Part shown: positions 8,373 to 21,044 of the stretch, in pieces | Layout of the letters: every line of letters starts with the position of its first letter | Position numbering within the stretch: the first letter of the stretch is position 1 | Assembly (NCBI GenBank): GCA_020746105.1 | Contig: CM036623.1 | Location: 6,042,501 to 6,106,500, forward strand | Length of the DNA: 64,000 bases | DNA from: Trogon surrucura | Taxonomy: Eukaryota > Chordata > Aves > Trogoniformes > Trogonidae | Direction of reading: 5' to 3' | Position numbers and translations under genes: made by a program | Notes under the pieces: generated by a model | Database searches by the model: none | Told to the model about the DNA's origin: nothing | The model's input: only the letters and a program-made list of their open reading frames with translations

Positions 8373-9950
8373 ATGGGGATGATTACACTGTTTATTATGT
8401 TCCTATCCACAGTAGCTATACGTGGGGAAACCGAGGCTCCAAATCTCATATTACAATTGATTCAAGCTTTTGGGCGAATACACAATGTGAGTCAAATTAC
8501 AGCATGCTTACCTACACCACAGTCTGCTAGTCACCCAATAAGCTGGGGAATCTTGACTATGAATTTGAATCAAACTTGGAAGGCCATGTGGGAAACTCAA
8601 AACTGTAGCAATCTAACCTGGCATACTGAGGAGGGAAAATATGTCCTTCAATGGACTCCTAAGGAAGATGGAACTATAGATAATTGCAACATCACTAAAC
8701 CGCCACTAAAGCTTGAAAACAATATTAAAATCACCTATCGCCCTTCTGGAGATACGTGCACTAATACACCATGGGGAATACATATACCTAGGGTATGGGG
8801 AGAACCACAACATGGTCACTGGGATTACATACAAACTACTGACTGGTGTATTGATTGGAGTGGAATCATTGGATTACCTGATGATCCCATACGGGTTGGT
8901 GTCCAATACACAAACTTTGATACTTCTCATTTAGAGACTCCAAAACACTACAATTGGAAGTGCACTGAAGTTTACAATTGCAGTAGCCGAGACACTGAAA
9001 TTCAAAGGCTGGGCCTGATAGCTCAAGCCCTTCGATTAGGTTGTATTTGTCGCAACTACACCACTTCACTCAATGATACCTGGTCTCATGTAACCAATAA
9101 CAATGTTAAATCTGATATAATCTGTTCGAAACTTAGTATACCTTCCCTAGGACACACTGTGTGGTTTAGCAGCGACGGCACGTGGACTACCGACTTGACC
9201 GTGGAGGGCCGCCGACGTCAACACGCGTTGGGACTGTTAACGCTTTGCCCTCTTTGGAGAAGACAACCACTTGCACCGACTCTGTGGGGACGAGTCAAAA
9301 GAAGTTCAACAGATCCTTGGCAACACCCGACGACAGGAACTGTGGTTGGATGGGTTTTAGAGTCAATCTTTACACCTCACCTAATGGCTTTTCAAAATCG
9401 AATGATGTTGTATAACCTCACTGGTCAGATTGAAGCATTGGCCAATGCAACCAGAGTCGGGTTGGAAGCATTAAATACACAATTACAGGCAACATCAAAA
9501 ATGTCATTACAAAATAGGCTGACCTTAGATTTGTTATTATTGCATGAAAATGGAGTGTGCGGATACTTAAACCTAATCAATGATACTTGTTGTGTTCACA
9601 TACCGAATGTAACAAAAGATCTTGACGAGCAGTTAGATCATATGAAGCGTGTAGCAAAAGCAAGTAGAAATCTTAGAGAAAGCATGGAAGTACAATGGCT
9701 AAACAAACTTTTGCATGGTATGGGTTTTTCCCTATCAGGATGGCTTGCTTCTTTATTGCAATCAATTTTAGTCATAGTTATTGTGATTACGATGTTTTGC
9801 ATGTTATTAGCTTGCTTTAGATCCATGCTAACTCGGGTATTAATTCATCAGATACGCATGGTGTCCGGATGGACGGAGTTGGAGCTACACCCAGGTGAAA
9901 GAAAGTTAAACATAAGGGATACCCCCAAGATTGACTTTATGAGAGCATGA
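8373..9950 (+). CDS. env: Envelope glycoprotein (Env), open reading frame
   Basis: This is a 525-codon open frame with a strong start context (A at -3, G at +4). Residues 1-17 form a hydrophobic signal peptide. The surface subunit carries about eight N-glycosylation sequons and eleven cysteines but no CXXC exchange motif. RVKR at 307-310 is a furin-type site separating SU and TM. TM has a heptad region (about 345-380), an LQNR-led conserved segment at 379-395 where gamma- and alpharetroviral Envs carry the so-called immunosuppressive domain, then Cys396 and Cys406-Cys407 (C-X9-CC instead of the usual C-X6-CC), a membrane anchor at about 461-481 and a 44-residue tail. No stop or frameshift breaks it. 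In a complete virus Env mediates receptor binding and membrane fusion; whether this copy is expressed or fusogenic cannot be told. Most likely made from a spliced RNA shared with the small upstream ORF. Confidence 0.88.
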   Translation: MGMITLFIMFLSTVAIRGETEAPNLILQLIQAFGRIHNVSQITACLPTPQSASHPISWGILTMNLNQTWKAMWETQNCSNLTWHTEEGKYVLQWTPKEDGTIDNCNITKPPLKLENNIKITYRPSGDTCTNTPWGIHIPRVWGEPQHGHWDYIQTTDWCIDWSGIIGLPDDPIRVGVQYTNFDTSHLETPKHYNWKCTEVYNCSSRDTEIQRLGLIAQALRLGCICRNYTTSLNDTWSHVTNNNVKSDIICSKLSIPSLGHTVWFSSDGTWTTDLTVEGRRRQHALGLLTLCPLWRRQPLAPTLWGRVKRSSTDPWQHPTTGTVVGWVLESIFTPHLMAFQNRMMLYNLTGQIEALANATRVGLEALNTQLQATSKMSLQNRLTLDLLLLHENGVCGYLNLINDTCCVHIPNVTKDLDEQLDHMKRVAKASRNLRESMEVQWLNKLLHGMGFSLSGWLASLLQSILVIVIVITMFCMLLACFRSMLTRVLIHQIRMVSGWTELELHPGERKLNIRDTPKIDFMRA

Positions 9951-9991
9951 TTTCAAGCTCGATTGAGTGACTATAGTCACGGGGTGGATAA
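9951..9991 (+). other. Short env-LTR spacer with 14-bp palindrome, no clear polypurine tract
   Basis: Only 41 nt separate the env stop from the 3' LTR. They hold the perfect palindrome GTGACTATAGTCAC (9967-9980) and GGGGTGGATAA directly before the LTR. A normal polypurine tract (10 or more unbroken purines) is missing; GGGG-T-GGA is the nearest match. Confidence 0.6.
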
Positions 9992-10784
9992 TGTGATATT
10001 TTGGCTTGAGGGTTTCAGACTTGCTGAACGCAGGTGTTCGCTTATCTGTTGTGCAGACCCAGAGAACGGAGGAAAACAAGGCCTACACAGTGAGAGCCAG
10101 CCGAAGGAGGGAGTCTTGTGACGACAGGACGGCCCTGTTTTGGCTAAGGAGCAAGGCCGCATGGAAGACTAACAATGTGAACCATCCTGCACATAGATAA
10201 GTTTTTGCAAAATAAAATCCTGAAGGCCACGGGGCCCAGAGTGGAAATTTTTACCCTAATATCCCTATATGACTATAGTCACCCACTCTTCACTCAAATC
10301 ATGCTGAATGCCACCCCGGGGTGGGGGGCAGGGGGTGTGAAAAATAGTATATAAGGAGCATAGAGGGTATGTGTCGTTGGGAGGAGAAGACCCCAGAAGA
10401 GGAAGAGGCAGTCGACGGGCTGTGCTCCTTCTCCTTCACCCAAGACAGGGACGCCTTCTTGGTAAGAATTGCGCTTCCACCTTTTGGTGTGTAATACCCG
10501 GGATAGTATTTTGCTGGCATTAGTATCGTATATTAGCGCTATTGCAGAGAGTGAATTTATCAACGGCAACTCCAAATCTTCTATCTGTCGCTTCAATAAA
10601 TCACTTATTGTTAGTTACCTTGCAAATTGTCTCAGTGCAAGTCCTTAAACGGGGCTCTGAAAATTCAGTGCAAGCCCTTAGTGGGGCTCTGAAAACTCAG
10701 TGCAAGTCCCTAACGGGGCTCTGAAACAAGCAAGTGCTTAGCTGGGGTACGTGCCTCTCACAGCCACATACCTTTCACGCGACA
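9992..10784 (+). repeat. 3' LTR (793 bp)
   Basis: Offset from the 5' LTR by exactly 5084 bp with one mismatch (10574). It contains the same GATA motifs, TATA box (10348-10354), donor, AATAAA (10595-10600) and triple repeat (10633-10728). It supplies the poly(A) site for proviral transcripts and could act as a promoter toward the right flank. Confidence 0.95.
10595..10600 (+). terminator. 3' LTR poly(A) signal AATAAA
   Basis: This is the signal that would end gag and env transcripts, with cleavage expected near 10614. It is identical to the 5' copy. Confidence 0.65.
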
Positions 10785-10789
10785 GTCAG
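10785..10789. repeat. Target-site duplication, right copy (GTCAG)
   Basis: Matches 4903-4907 exactly and is followed by host sequence TGTCCTCC. Confidence 0.85.
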
Positions 10790-13700
10790 TGTCCTCCTTC
10801 TGGTTGTTTCCCCTTGGACTCTGCAGCAACAAGAAGTTTCCCTTCAATGAGATAGTTAGTTATTGAAGTTATGGGGATATGGAGTTAACGGTATCCTGGG
10901 TTACAATATTCTCTACTAATATAGATAAAGCTTGGTATTATGCAAAGAATACCAAACAAATCAATGTTACTGGTTATGGAGGAAAAAGAAACAGCAAAAA
11001 AAGAGCTGTATTCTCTGAAATGAAGATGATAACCACGTGGCAGAAGGTACAGAAAGGAATTGAATCCAATTCTTGTGTGCTTGGTTGTTGTAGCCACAAA
11101 GCATTATGTTGTAGGTGATGTAGGTAATAATCTGTACCTCTAAACTTGTTTGTAGGAAAACAAAAAAAACATTGGCTGATCTGTTGGAAATCAAAATATA
11201 AGGGTTAATTTAAGGAGAATGTTTAAGACAGATTAGTCAGATTGCTGATATCTTCTGAGATTCACACATGCAGTGACTGGTTGTCAAGATTTGAATGACT
11301 TTATATGATTAGTGACTAACTCTAGGAAGCTGCACATGGAGCATTATCAGCATTAGACATTTTGTTATCTGTTTATTCATCTATTAATTCTTTACTGACT
11401 GAGAGTTCTGTGGCACCCTGTTGGTTCACAGCCTTAGGCTAAGCTATGTGGCTAAGTCCTGAAGTTTGAGTCCTTAAGAATGAGACTCTCATCACTGATC
11501 CTTAGCTGTTGAAAAATTAGTTGTGTATTCAGTGAAAGTTGTCTTGCTTCATTCTATAACCAGTAGAAGAGAACTAGTATCTCTTTTCTATTAGTAACTG
11601 AGCCAGAATCTATTTTTGTATGAGATGAGTTGTCTTTAGAAGACATCGGTCTTTCTTTATGAGCTGTACACAACCTGCTGAAATCAGACACCTTTATAAA
11701 ATTAAACCTGAAGTTAGATTGCATAAATTCACTATTAAAGGATTACCGAAGAATTATTCTGCTTCTTGGTATAATTTACTTCGAAACAAGTAGAAAAAAT
11801 TTAGGAATTAAAAATTGCACATTGTTGCAAAGACGCAAAGCTTGCTGGTTGCAAAGAAGCGTGGTTACTACGGATAATTGCATAAATACGATATACATAG
11901 GATTTTCTGAAGCACTTAGATTAGCGTATTTTGATTTAAAATGTAAACATAGTTCAGATTAAATCCATTAATAAGCAGTTAATTTACTCTCTTAAAAATT
12001 AGTTGTAAGTGAAGAAATTACTTTTCTGGAGAGATCTAATAAAAGCTGGTCTTTAGACTTAAGCTACTCAACATTTTGTCAATAGATAAGAGTTACGTGT
12101 ATTGTCATTATATATAGATAAGTAACATCTCAGATTTTGTCTTAACAAATTACATAAAGGAGGGTTGTCCTAGAAAGCTGTAATTACAGGAAGAATTTTA
12201 AACCTGATAGGTCATTTTATAAACCAGAAAAAGCCCATCTAGATGTACTAACCACAGAGACAGGGACTTGAATCTCTGATTCACGATAGCTCTGTTGGGG
12301 AAGCTGTTCTGAGGGGGCATCAATTTTCACTAGCCTGGTTCTTACAAGTGTTCGCTAGTTACCTGGGATTTTGGCCAATATAAGGAAAAGATTTCTGAAG
12401 TAGATGAACCTCTGAGCTATATTCTCTTCTGTCCTTTGGCTTTGCTCAGATGCAGTATAACCTCAGTACCAAGGCTGCAGGACTTTTTTTCATTTTATTT
12501 TATTTTCATGGAAACAATAATAAGAAAGAGTGTGAATAACATTGAAAAGTAAGATTTAAGGAGAAAATATGTAGCTGATACACATCTCCAGAGAAACCAA
12601 GTAGCAGTTTTAGTAACCTAATCCTGCAAAAGTCACTCAGGTAGAGTTTTGTAAAAGTAGAACTAATACATTTTAAAAGCATGACCAGGTTTTGGAAATT
12701 AGTCACAAATGAGCAAACGCTGTACAAGACTTTCTAAACAAATTAAAATGTCAGCTCTAGTCACTGTTACACAAACAGTTTTAAGGTATTTACAAAATGG
12801 ACTGCATGGGAATTTATTCTTAGCAAACAATTTGTAGTCATGAGCAATTTAATTTTCTCACTGTTTCAGAGGGCTTAGTCTAAAGAAAGAGCTTTTAGAA
12901 GACTGGGGAACAAGTTTGTACTAATTAAATGAAGAGTGACATTTTCCTGCAATTTCTCATTAATAAAATTTCTCACTCGCAAAGCTTCCTTGTTTCTCAG
13001 AATCCAAAGAAGTCATTTGATCAGTTTGTGGTGTTTGTTCCTTGTTTTACAAGTTTGCTGGATTTCACTGTCCCAAGGCTGATTTCTTTACAGTATTTGA
13101 GAAGTTATGTAGGGATATACCCAACAGTGAACAGGTATGTTTCTTTTAACAGCAAATTAATGGCACAAGCACAGAAGCAAAGACTACAAGGAATTACACA
13201 AATATTAAACTCAGGGCTTCTTGTCAGCAATAAGAAAGTGAGTTTTACAGGAAAAGGATCCTGGGGATAGATAAAGTTACGAGGAGGTTAGGGAGATCAG
13301 AAAGGGCTTTGTAAAATGCAACCTGGAGGTCTCCGGAAACTTTGATAAATAGGAGAACTCAGCAGCAGTTTTGTGGACTAAAGATCCAAGGATAACCTGA
13401 TGCACATTGCAGGGGATGTAGATTAAAATGGAGTTAGATGATGTATAAGGCAAGTTATCTCTCTTTATTTACCCAAAGAAACAGGAAAACTACCCTTCCC
13501 CGGGGAAAAGCTACATTTTGTGACCTCACAAATAATAAGATTTTATAGTCTGTGTATTTCATGTATAGTTCCTTTGCAGAACTATACAGGAAGGAACCAT
13601 AGATACCCGTCAAACAATACCCAGTTTCTAAAAAGTCTTCCATGTTATGTGGGCATCTGAACCTCATTATTTAAAATGTAGTAGAGCTTCAAAAGTCAGA

Positions 13701-16487
13701 GAGGCTAACACACTCGGGAAAACAGCACTTTGAAAAATAATAAGACCATAGTCAACATTCAACCTTGCACTGCTTTTTGAACTGGGCTTCAAGAAAACAA
13801 ATAAAATAGAACCCACTCAAACACCTTTAAAGGACATGGAGATGAACTGGAGGAGTCAGACAGGCATTTCAGAAGACAACATGTTTTGACACTTGCAGAA
13901 CACTTCCGAAAATGCCATTCTGTTTAAAGAACTTTGATCCTCTCTCCAGTCAGCAAAGTGTTGCTTTGCTGTCAAGAGGCTCAGTTTAGATACCATTACT
14001 GCTGGATGCACGCATTCTTGTGCGGATTGAAGCCCATGTGTCAGCCAAGATACAAGCCAGCTTACTAGAGGTGCTGGCAGGGAAAGGGATCTCAGGAAAA
14101 TTCTAAAGATGAAGGAATATGCAAAACTGCTTTTCAGGTTGAGATAAAATATCCTCAGCCCAAACAACAACACTAAAATTTCTAGCAGAAGTCCCACTCG
14201 TGATATTAGTCAGTTCAGAATAGGGTTTATGCTTTGAATTTTTTTTCCTAACATGAAAAGGAAGAAAGGACGCTTTCTACATTTAACAAGAAAATAAAGT
14301 CCCTTATATTGATTCAAAAGTGATTTTATTTTTTTCCCAAATTTTCTTGCTTTGTTCAGAAACCAAAGTTTATAAAATTCCTAGAGATGTTGCGGGTAAG
14401 AAACACTACCATATTTTTCAGAGAGTTTCTAGGGAAGCAAAAAAACATTTTAATCATATTTCCTGTTTATTGTCTATTTTAAAAAATCTGCCATTTTAGT
14501 TATTTAAGTATTATTTTAAATGTTACTTTAGTTCTTCATTTAGTCCTGTCATAATCAAAGGCTAGAAAAAAATATTTTCATCATTAAATTTTCTACCAGT
14601 CACATTTATCCTAGATATTGAGAATTTATTAATTCAAATAGTGAAGATCAAAATGTTGCCCAAGAAAGCCAAGATGTTCCATAAGTATTTTCATTTTATT
14701 ATTTGGCTTATAGGATTTTAATTTTGATTTTAACTTTATTAGGTAATTAATTGTCAGGTCTGTGAAGCTAAAAAGTTTCTTTATTCTGTGTTTTGAAAAT
14801 GTAAGATCTGCTGTAATCTTAAGGATTATTTTAACATGGTAGTTATTCCTTGTTTTCCTGCTGCACTATTTTAATGTTGTTCTATTCAATTAAAGTTGAA
14901 TTCTTTCTCTAGAACTGCTAAGAGTAATCTAAGAGCATATTAACACAGAGTATTCCTTGCTTATCACACAATGTCAAAAGGCAAGTATGATTTACCTGGC
15001 ACAGTGGAAATTCAAGGCTTGCTTCTGCTAATTTTCCGATGATTGTCTTTGTGGAACTCACCTTTTTGCCTCCTGAAATCTCACGTTGCTCCAGGCACCC
15101 CAGAGTTGAAACTTAAAGAGACGTCTTCTCAAAACGTTCCCTCTGGCTGTACAGAAGGTTCTTCCCCCATCACATCCCGAGCTGCATCAGGAGCCAGAGT
15201 TCCTGGCTGCCACAAGCACTCACTGGCTGCCTTCACATCCCAGAGGAAAATAAGTATTTTTCTTCACCAAAAGCTTAAATGGAAAGGATGTGAAGAGACA
15301 GATTTGGGGGACTGCAGTAATGAGCAGCAAAGAGCAAAACATTGAACATTGAACTAAATGTAAATAAGAAAATTAAGGATTTCAGGGTTTTTATGAAGCA
15401 CTGTAAGCTTTACAAGTGTTCAGGTCTTGATACGATTGGCATGTATTTAACCAATGATGCCTAACGAGGTCACATGTTTTCAATAATGAACGAGTGGGAT
15501 TTTCTTCCAAAAGAATTAGTATTGTTTGTCATAGGCAGGAACTTCTTGCCTCAGAAAGACTACTTTTAAGAAATTGACCAAAAACTGCAAAAAGGCAAAG
15601 ATAAGAATTCATTTCATTAATAGCTTTTTCAAGATTTCCTGAAGGGACTGGTGCATGCTTGTACAAGGTCTTTTAAAAGTTACATCTCCCTTTTACTCTC
15701 TGTGGGCACTGTGTACATTTTCTATTCATGTGCAATTTCTCTCAAGTGAGCAATCCTACCAGCATTATTTTTTCTCTTATTTGAAGAATGTTCTGGAAAA
15801 TTACATCTGTCTCCCCAAATATTTGATGTGTAACATCGTGCATTGACATTCAACAGCATTTTATTTTGTCACAGTTTTCCTTTATTATTTTTTCCCAATA
15901 TCAAACACACAGTCTGTAAGGTAAAACATACATATATAAAGAGACTGTACACTTGAAGATGCCCCGATTTCAAGCTGTTTTAAATTTGAATTTCTTAATT
16001 TCAATCTTACATAGTAAATGTTTTGGGTTTTTTAAACAAATACTGACCGTACCCAAATAAAAAATAAATTTTGGTAATTTTAGTCCATTGAACATCAAAG
16101 TTAAATTGTGGAGTTTGTAGAAATTATTCTGCAAACTTCAAAATTCTGGAATTTTACCCTTGTTGTTTTACTTATTTTGATAGGATATGGCAATACTGCT
16201 TAACTCTTCAAGGTCTGCATTCTCTCAGCTTGATAGCCAGAATTTACTTGAGTTAGGAACCTATGGCTTTCTAAAAAGTCCCTGTGTTAATAATTAATAA
16301 TGATAAATGTATTTTCCTATCATTTTCTTGATGTCTTCCGAGTACACAGGATTATTCAGAAAGAGTACTTATATGATCATAAAATATGGCAAAAGATATA
16401 ATACTTTTCCTTGTAAGAGGCTCAAATAATCTCCTGTTGGGGAGGAAGAAGACTGCCAGCCTCCTCATTGTCCTGAGATTTGATATT

Positions 16488-16932
16488 CAGATGATGATGT
16501 GTCCTTTGAAATTTAAAACCCACAAAAATCTCACACATACTCTCCCTCTTTCTCTCTTATATCTTTTAAGAGGGTCAACTCTTGTGCCTGCCACATAAAA
16601 TTTACATTGTTTGGTTTCCATCTTATGGTCTACTGCAGCTGGACCACCAGTTTCTACTAGAATCTCAGTGCACCATGAGTCACTATGGCAGGGGCATCTT
16701 CGGAAATTTCTAAGCCTATTGGCACCTTTATTAAAAGGTCATCATTGTCTCTTTCTATGACAGTCTGCAGATATTTGGGTTTACTGTCAGCGTGTATTAT
16801 TCTCACACACATAGACAGCTCCATGTGTTTCACTACTACGTACAGACGCAATTTGATCCACACATTAATCTGTGAACTAGTGAATAATGCATAGACCAAA
16901 TCGCAAAAACCTGGCAGACAAGCTGAATTTAG
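16488..16932 (-). pseudogene. Unrecognised coding-like segment with a phase change
   Basis: On the minus strand an 80-codon frame (16899 down to 16657) has a varied, protein-like composition (for example VIERDNDDLLIKVPIGLEI). Where it stops, a second open frame in another phase begins at about 16672 and runs to a TGA near 16488, with segments such as ETGGPAAVDHKMETKQCKFY. Two abutting coherent frames suggest a decayed coding sequence with an indel near 16660-16672. CTGCCAG at about 16911-16917 (minus strand) could be an old splice acceptor. I do not recognise the protein, and chance is a real alternative. Confidence 0.2.
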
Positions 16933-19900
16933 TTAGGGAGAGGTACAACTATTTTATGACTCTTTAGTCATGAAAGAGCTTGAGCTGTTTTTACTGTGCC
17001 ACCAGTGACTTTGTAAGTATTAATTTCTTTTTCTAAATGGCAGCTTCAGAAAGTAAGTAAATTACCTTTTAATTTTTACCTAGCCCTACTAAAAAACGTG
17101 AAGAAAACCTGCCAAGCCTCCATAGAAGAAAATACATGCTGGTAATTTTGTTAGAGAGTAATTTCTGGACAAGAGTATGAATTAATCTGTGTAATGAAAC
17201 TTCAAATTCTAAAGTTGAATGCTTGATATTCTGTGTATTTGCATTTCAGATTTTGAACTTGCAGAATGCAGATCAGAATATTTTGATTAATCACATGTTG
17301 TAGCAGGAGAGAAGAAGGTGCCAAATACAGCTTCAATATTTTCAGAAGGGAGAATGCTCAAAACACACAACAAAATTTCTCCAAATGTTAAAGGATTTTC
17401 AGCATTCTCGGCACGTCTGTATTCTGAATGCACATTTTATTTTCTTGTCAGTGATTCAGAATATCCACAGCTACTCTTCAGTGACTGGGAAAAAAATCAT
17501 GCCAACTGGGATAAAGCTTTATGTTAAAGTTGAAGGCATGAAATAAGCACTAAGAAAACAATTGTACACCTGTTTTCCAAAGTAAAAAGGCATCTCGGAT
17601 CTACTTTGGTTTTGAGAATTTGGCCGAGGATCATATTTCAAAGGCCCAGTAGCTCATAACCTTATTCTCAATTGTGCTATGTTGTATGCCTAATTGGGCT
17701 GCTACACATTTGCATAAGCGTGATGCTTCATGATTAATGTATAAGTCACAGCATGGAGCCCTGAACAAATTCACCCATGGATCCCTCTCCCCATTCCTAC
17801 TGCAAATAACTAACGTGCCTAAACTGTAGTTTATCATACCTGTAGATATGGCTATGTGTCAAAAATCAAATGATAAACTTCATTGTAAATCTATACCAAT
17901 TTGTAAACTTCTTTTATCTAGAAATGTTAATAACAATAAAATCTTATAAAGCCACTAGCATTTATGCTTGCTGTGATTTATGACACTGTTTTCTTTCATG
18001 TTAAAATTAAGTGTCAAATCTATAGCTTTTTGTTCTCAGAATTGAACTGGATTACATTTCAAATGAAGACTTTGTTAAATTAATAACATAATAATTACTT
18101 TGGTACTATTACTCTTGGGGTAATGTTAACCTAGAGTGAACAAGAACTTGCTGTTCAAAAAGAGCAACATGTTAATAATTCAGTAACACGTCCATTCACA
18201 GTCAAATTAAGTAGGAAAACTCCTGAAAATGTTAACAAAAGTCTGATGAATATAAGCCAGAGGATGCCACAGTAAGGGTGCCAGGAAAACGTAAGTCTAA
18301 TCTTTGATATTTAAGCAGTGCAGACACCTTGAGAGACTACAAGCTGATACGTGCTCCTTTTCCTGCAATTTCTTGCAATAACATCATGACTGATCTTAAG
18401 GCATCTTCCACTCAGGCTTGATTTGTTTTATAATAAAGGCAAAAAAAATCGACTATTGTCATTTGAAGACTTTTTCCTATGGCCACGAAGAGCATACACA
18501 CTGGCTCTGATGATTTATTTTCATACATTAACACTGCCATTATCTCAGCCTAGCAGAGGAGGCTATCAAATACAATATTATTGGCAGTAACTCAAAGCAG
18601 GTTATTGTCAATCATATTTTGTGTAACTGGGAAAAGACAGAAATAAAAATAGTTAGAAGCACCAAGCAGTGAAACATCTATGAGCTACATCCATTTTCTT
18701 TTAAACTGAAAACTGTAAATTTTTTAAAGAAAAAAATAAACAAATGTTCATATCTTTTTCAATTTATTTTTGCTTTCATATAGCATCCGATATCTAAATG
18801 CTACCATCTTACTTGTGAGCACTCACTGGTGCCAGTGATTCAAATCAGTGGGATTCAGAAAGTTCTGAACACTATTTACCTACAGTCTAACTTCAAGTAT
18901 AAAAACATCGCTGTGTTAAACACTATTCTTACAGAGAATTAGTGTGAAATTCCATATTAAGCATTATGCTTATGTTAACCTGAATTTTATAAAAATATGC
19001 AAGGTTGTATATAGGTATAAGCTTTTCTACAAAAATAAGCTTACTCTTTTAACCAAATACAGTGTTCTGTGAGGAAGTGACCTCCACCTTAGCCAAATGA
19101 GTGCTAGTCACAACAGTCTGGTTTTGGAAGGGGCATAAATGATAAGCACAAACAAAGCAAAAGCAACCAAGATGTACAGCTCTAGAGGAATCTCTTCCCT
19201 GTCCTACGTAATAAAGCCAGAAAACATTTATATTCTATGACTCTTAAGTAACCTAAAGGATCACCTATGCGGTGTGACTCCAGGGTAGGTTTCATCTCTT
19301 CTAATTTTGCAGTGCAAATTACTTTTCTAGGCTTCTTCGGGGAAAAAGTGCTGTGCGCAAATGGAAAGCCACCCTATTTATGCTACATTTTCAGAGAGAC
19401 TCCCTCTCTAGACAGACACTTAGTCCACCAAAGGAAGCTAAAATTACAGTCAACCTGTATGCACTCTCCCAATGGTGGTTCCTGAAAAATCCAGTCCTCC
19501 TCCCACCGAACACCCTGCTCTCTCTCTCTATCCATACATAATAAGAAAAGATTTAACACAGCAGAAATATTTTGCTGGAAGATAGTACATTTGTATTGGA
19601 AAGTAAGGGAATCTCACTTCCCACCAATTTTCTCTTTTCCCTTTGAAACTGGGATCTTTCTATCGGTCGAGTGGGCTTGTGGAAATAATCAAAGCAAAGC
19701 AATTTGCACAAATGGATTTTTCCCCCTAAGTGTATGAGATCACTGCTTTAGGGCATAAAAATGTTCAACTTAAGGCTGTAGAAACCCCTAAGAGATTGTT
19801 CCCACACTGTTGTTTCTTTCTTTATACCAGTGTTTGTGGCCTTACATCCATGTCACCAAAGGCACACAGACCTTCTGCATTATATTCTCCTAAAAAGAAG

Positions 19901-21044
19901 TCCTTTTATATCAAATGTTATCTGAAGATTCTATAGAAAACATATGGAAAGAAGGGTTTTTTATTTTCTTATCAATAAGATATACAAATACATGACAAGA
20001 GTTACATCTTTGGGTTACAAGAAAGTAGATTTTATTTTGATAACACTGATATCTTGAAAACATTGATTTAATTGACTATTTTTTTCATTTAAGAATATGC
20101 TTCATACAATAGCAACAGAAGAGGCAGCCCACATTCTTCTGCTCTGAATTTTGTGATCAAATTTCCAACAACAAACACATGACATTAATGGCAGAACTGG
20201 TATTTTTGCAGACAGTATCTGCCTCTAGAAGTGGTAACACTTGATATTTATAGTTACTGCCAAGGACTCGTACACAGAAAGGATCTTGCTTATACTTAAT
20301 TCTATAGCTGGATCTTGTGTGCCACGTTAGATTGCTGTAAGTAAAAGGGTCTAAAAGCAGACACTGTCTGAAAAAGATATGACATTAATTTCAGAAAGTG
20401 CAATCACCTAGAAGAGACTGAGCTGAGAAGTAAAATCGCTGAGCAGGGAATTGGTTCCGTTCTAACTCAAACCAGGACAAAATGTAAGATACTGATGTAT
20501 TATACCTATGTATTATGTTTTAGTTTTCATGTATCCACTGACAGTTCTTTGCATTGATTTCTACATTAAATTACAATAAAAATTACACTATTTTAAGGGT
20601 GATACCAGAGATTTAATTTTTTTAACAAACTTCTAAGAAAGCAGTCAGGAAATTCAATCCCAACATCATGCTTAAAATCTGTAGGTTTTCTAAAAGAAAA
20701 GTCTAGCAAATATTTTTACCCCCATTTTAGAGGAACCTTTTTCTCAAAGCCATATACAGAATACACAGTTACAAGCATGTGGTATATTCACAAGAATTAT
20801 TATTAATAACAATTATTTGTTATTATTATTTGATACATACTAATACAAATTAAAGAAAATATCATATAATAAAAAATATTTTTATACATATCATCCAATG
20901 TAAATATTTGAGGCTTTAGTATGGAAAACATAAACATTTGATAAATGTTTCAGGCTATATTCATATAAAAAACCCATGACTGGTTCATACTACATTCAAA
21001 GTTGTTTCAGCAGCAAGAAGTCTTACCATCTTCATATTATTACT

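Larger units (their letters stand above)
4908..10784 (+). mobile_element. Endogenous retrovirus, ENS/ERNI (Soprano)-like, pol-deleted
   Basis: This 5877-bp provirus has the order LTR - primer site - gag - pro - truncated pol - small membrane ORF - env - LTR, all on the plus strand, bounded by a 5-bp target duplication. The LTR pair differs at one position, so the insertion is young. The coiled-coil Gag without a zinc knuckle, the strong LTR and the loss of most of pol fit what I recall of the galliform ENS/ERNI family, whose members are transcribed in early embryos and embryonic stem cells. That family name is from memory and not from a search. gag and env are open; pro runs into a frameshift before RT, and RT is broken by a stop and a large deletion. 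The copy cannot retrotranspose on its own but could express Gag, Gag-Pro, the small ORF and Env. Confidence 0.9.
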
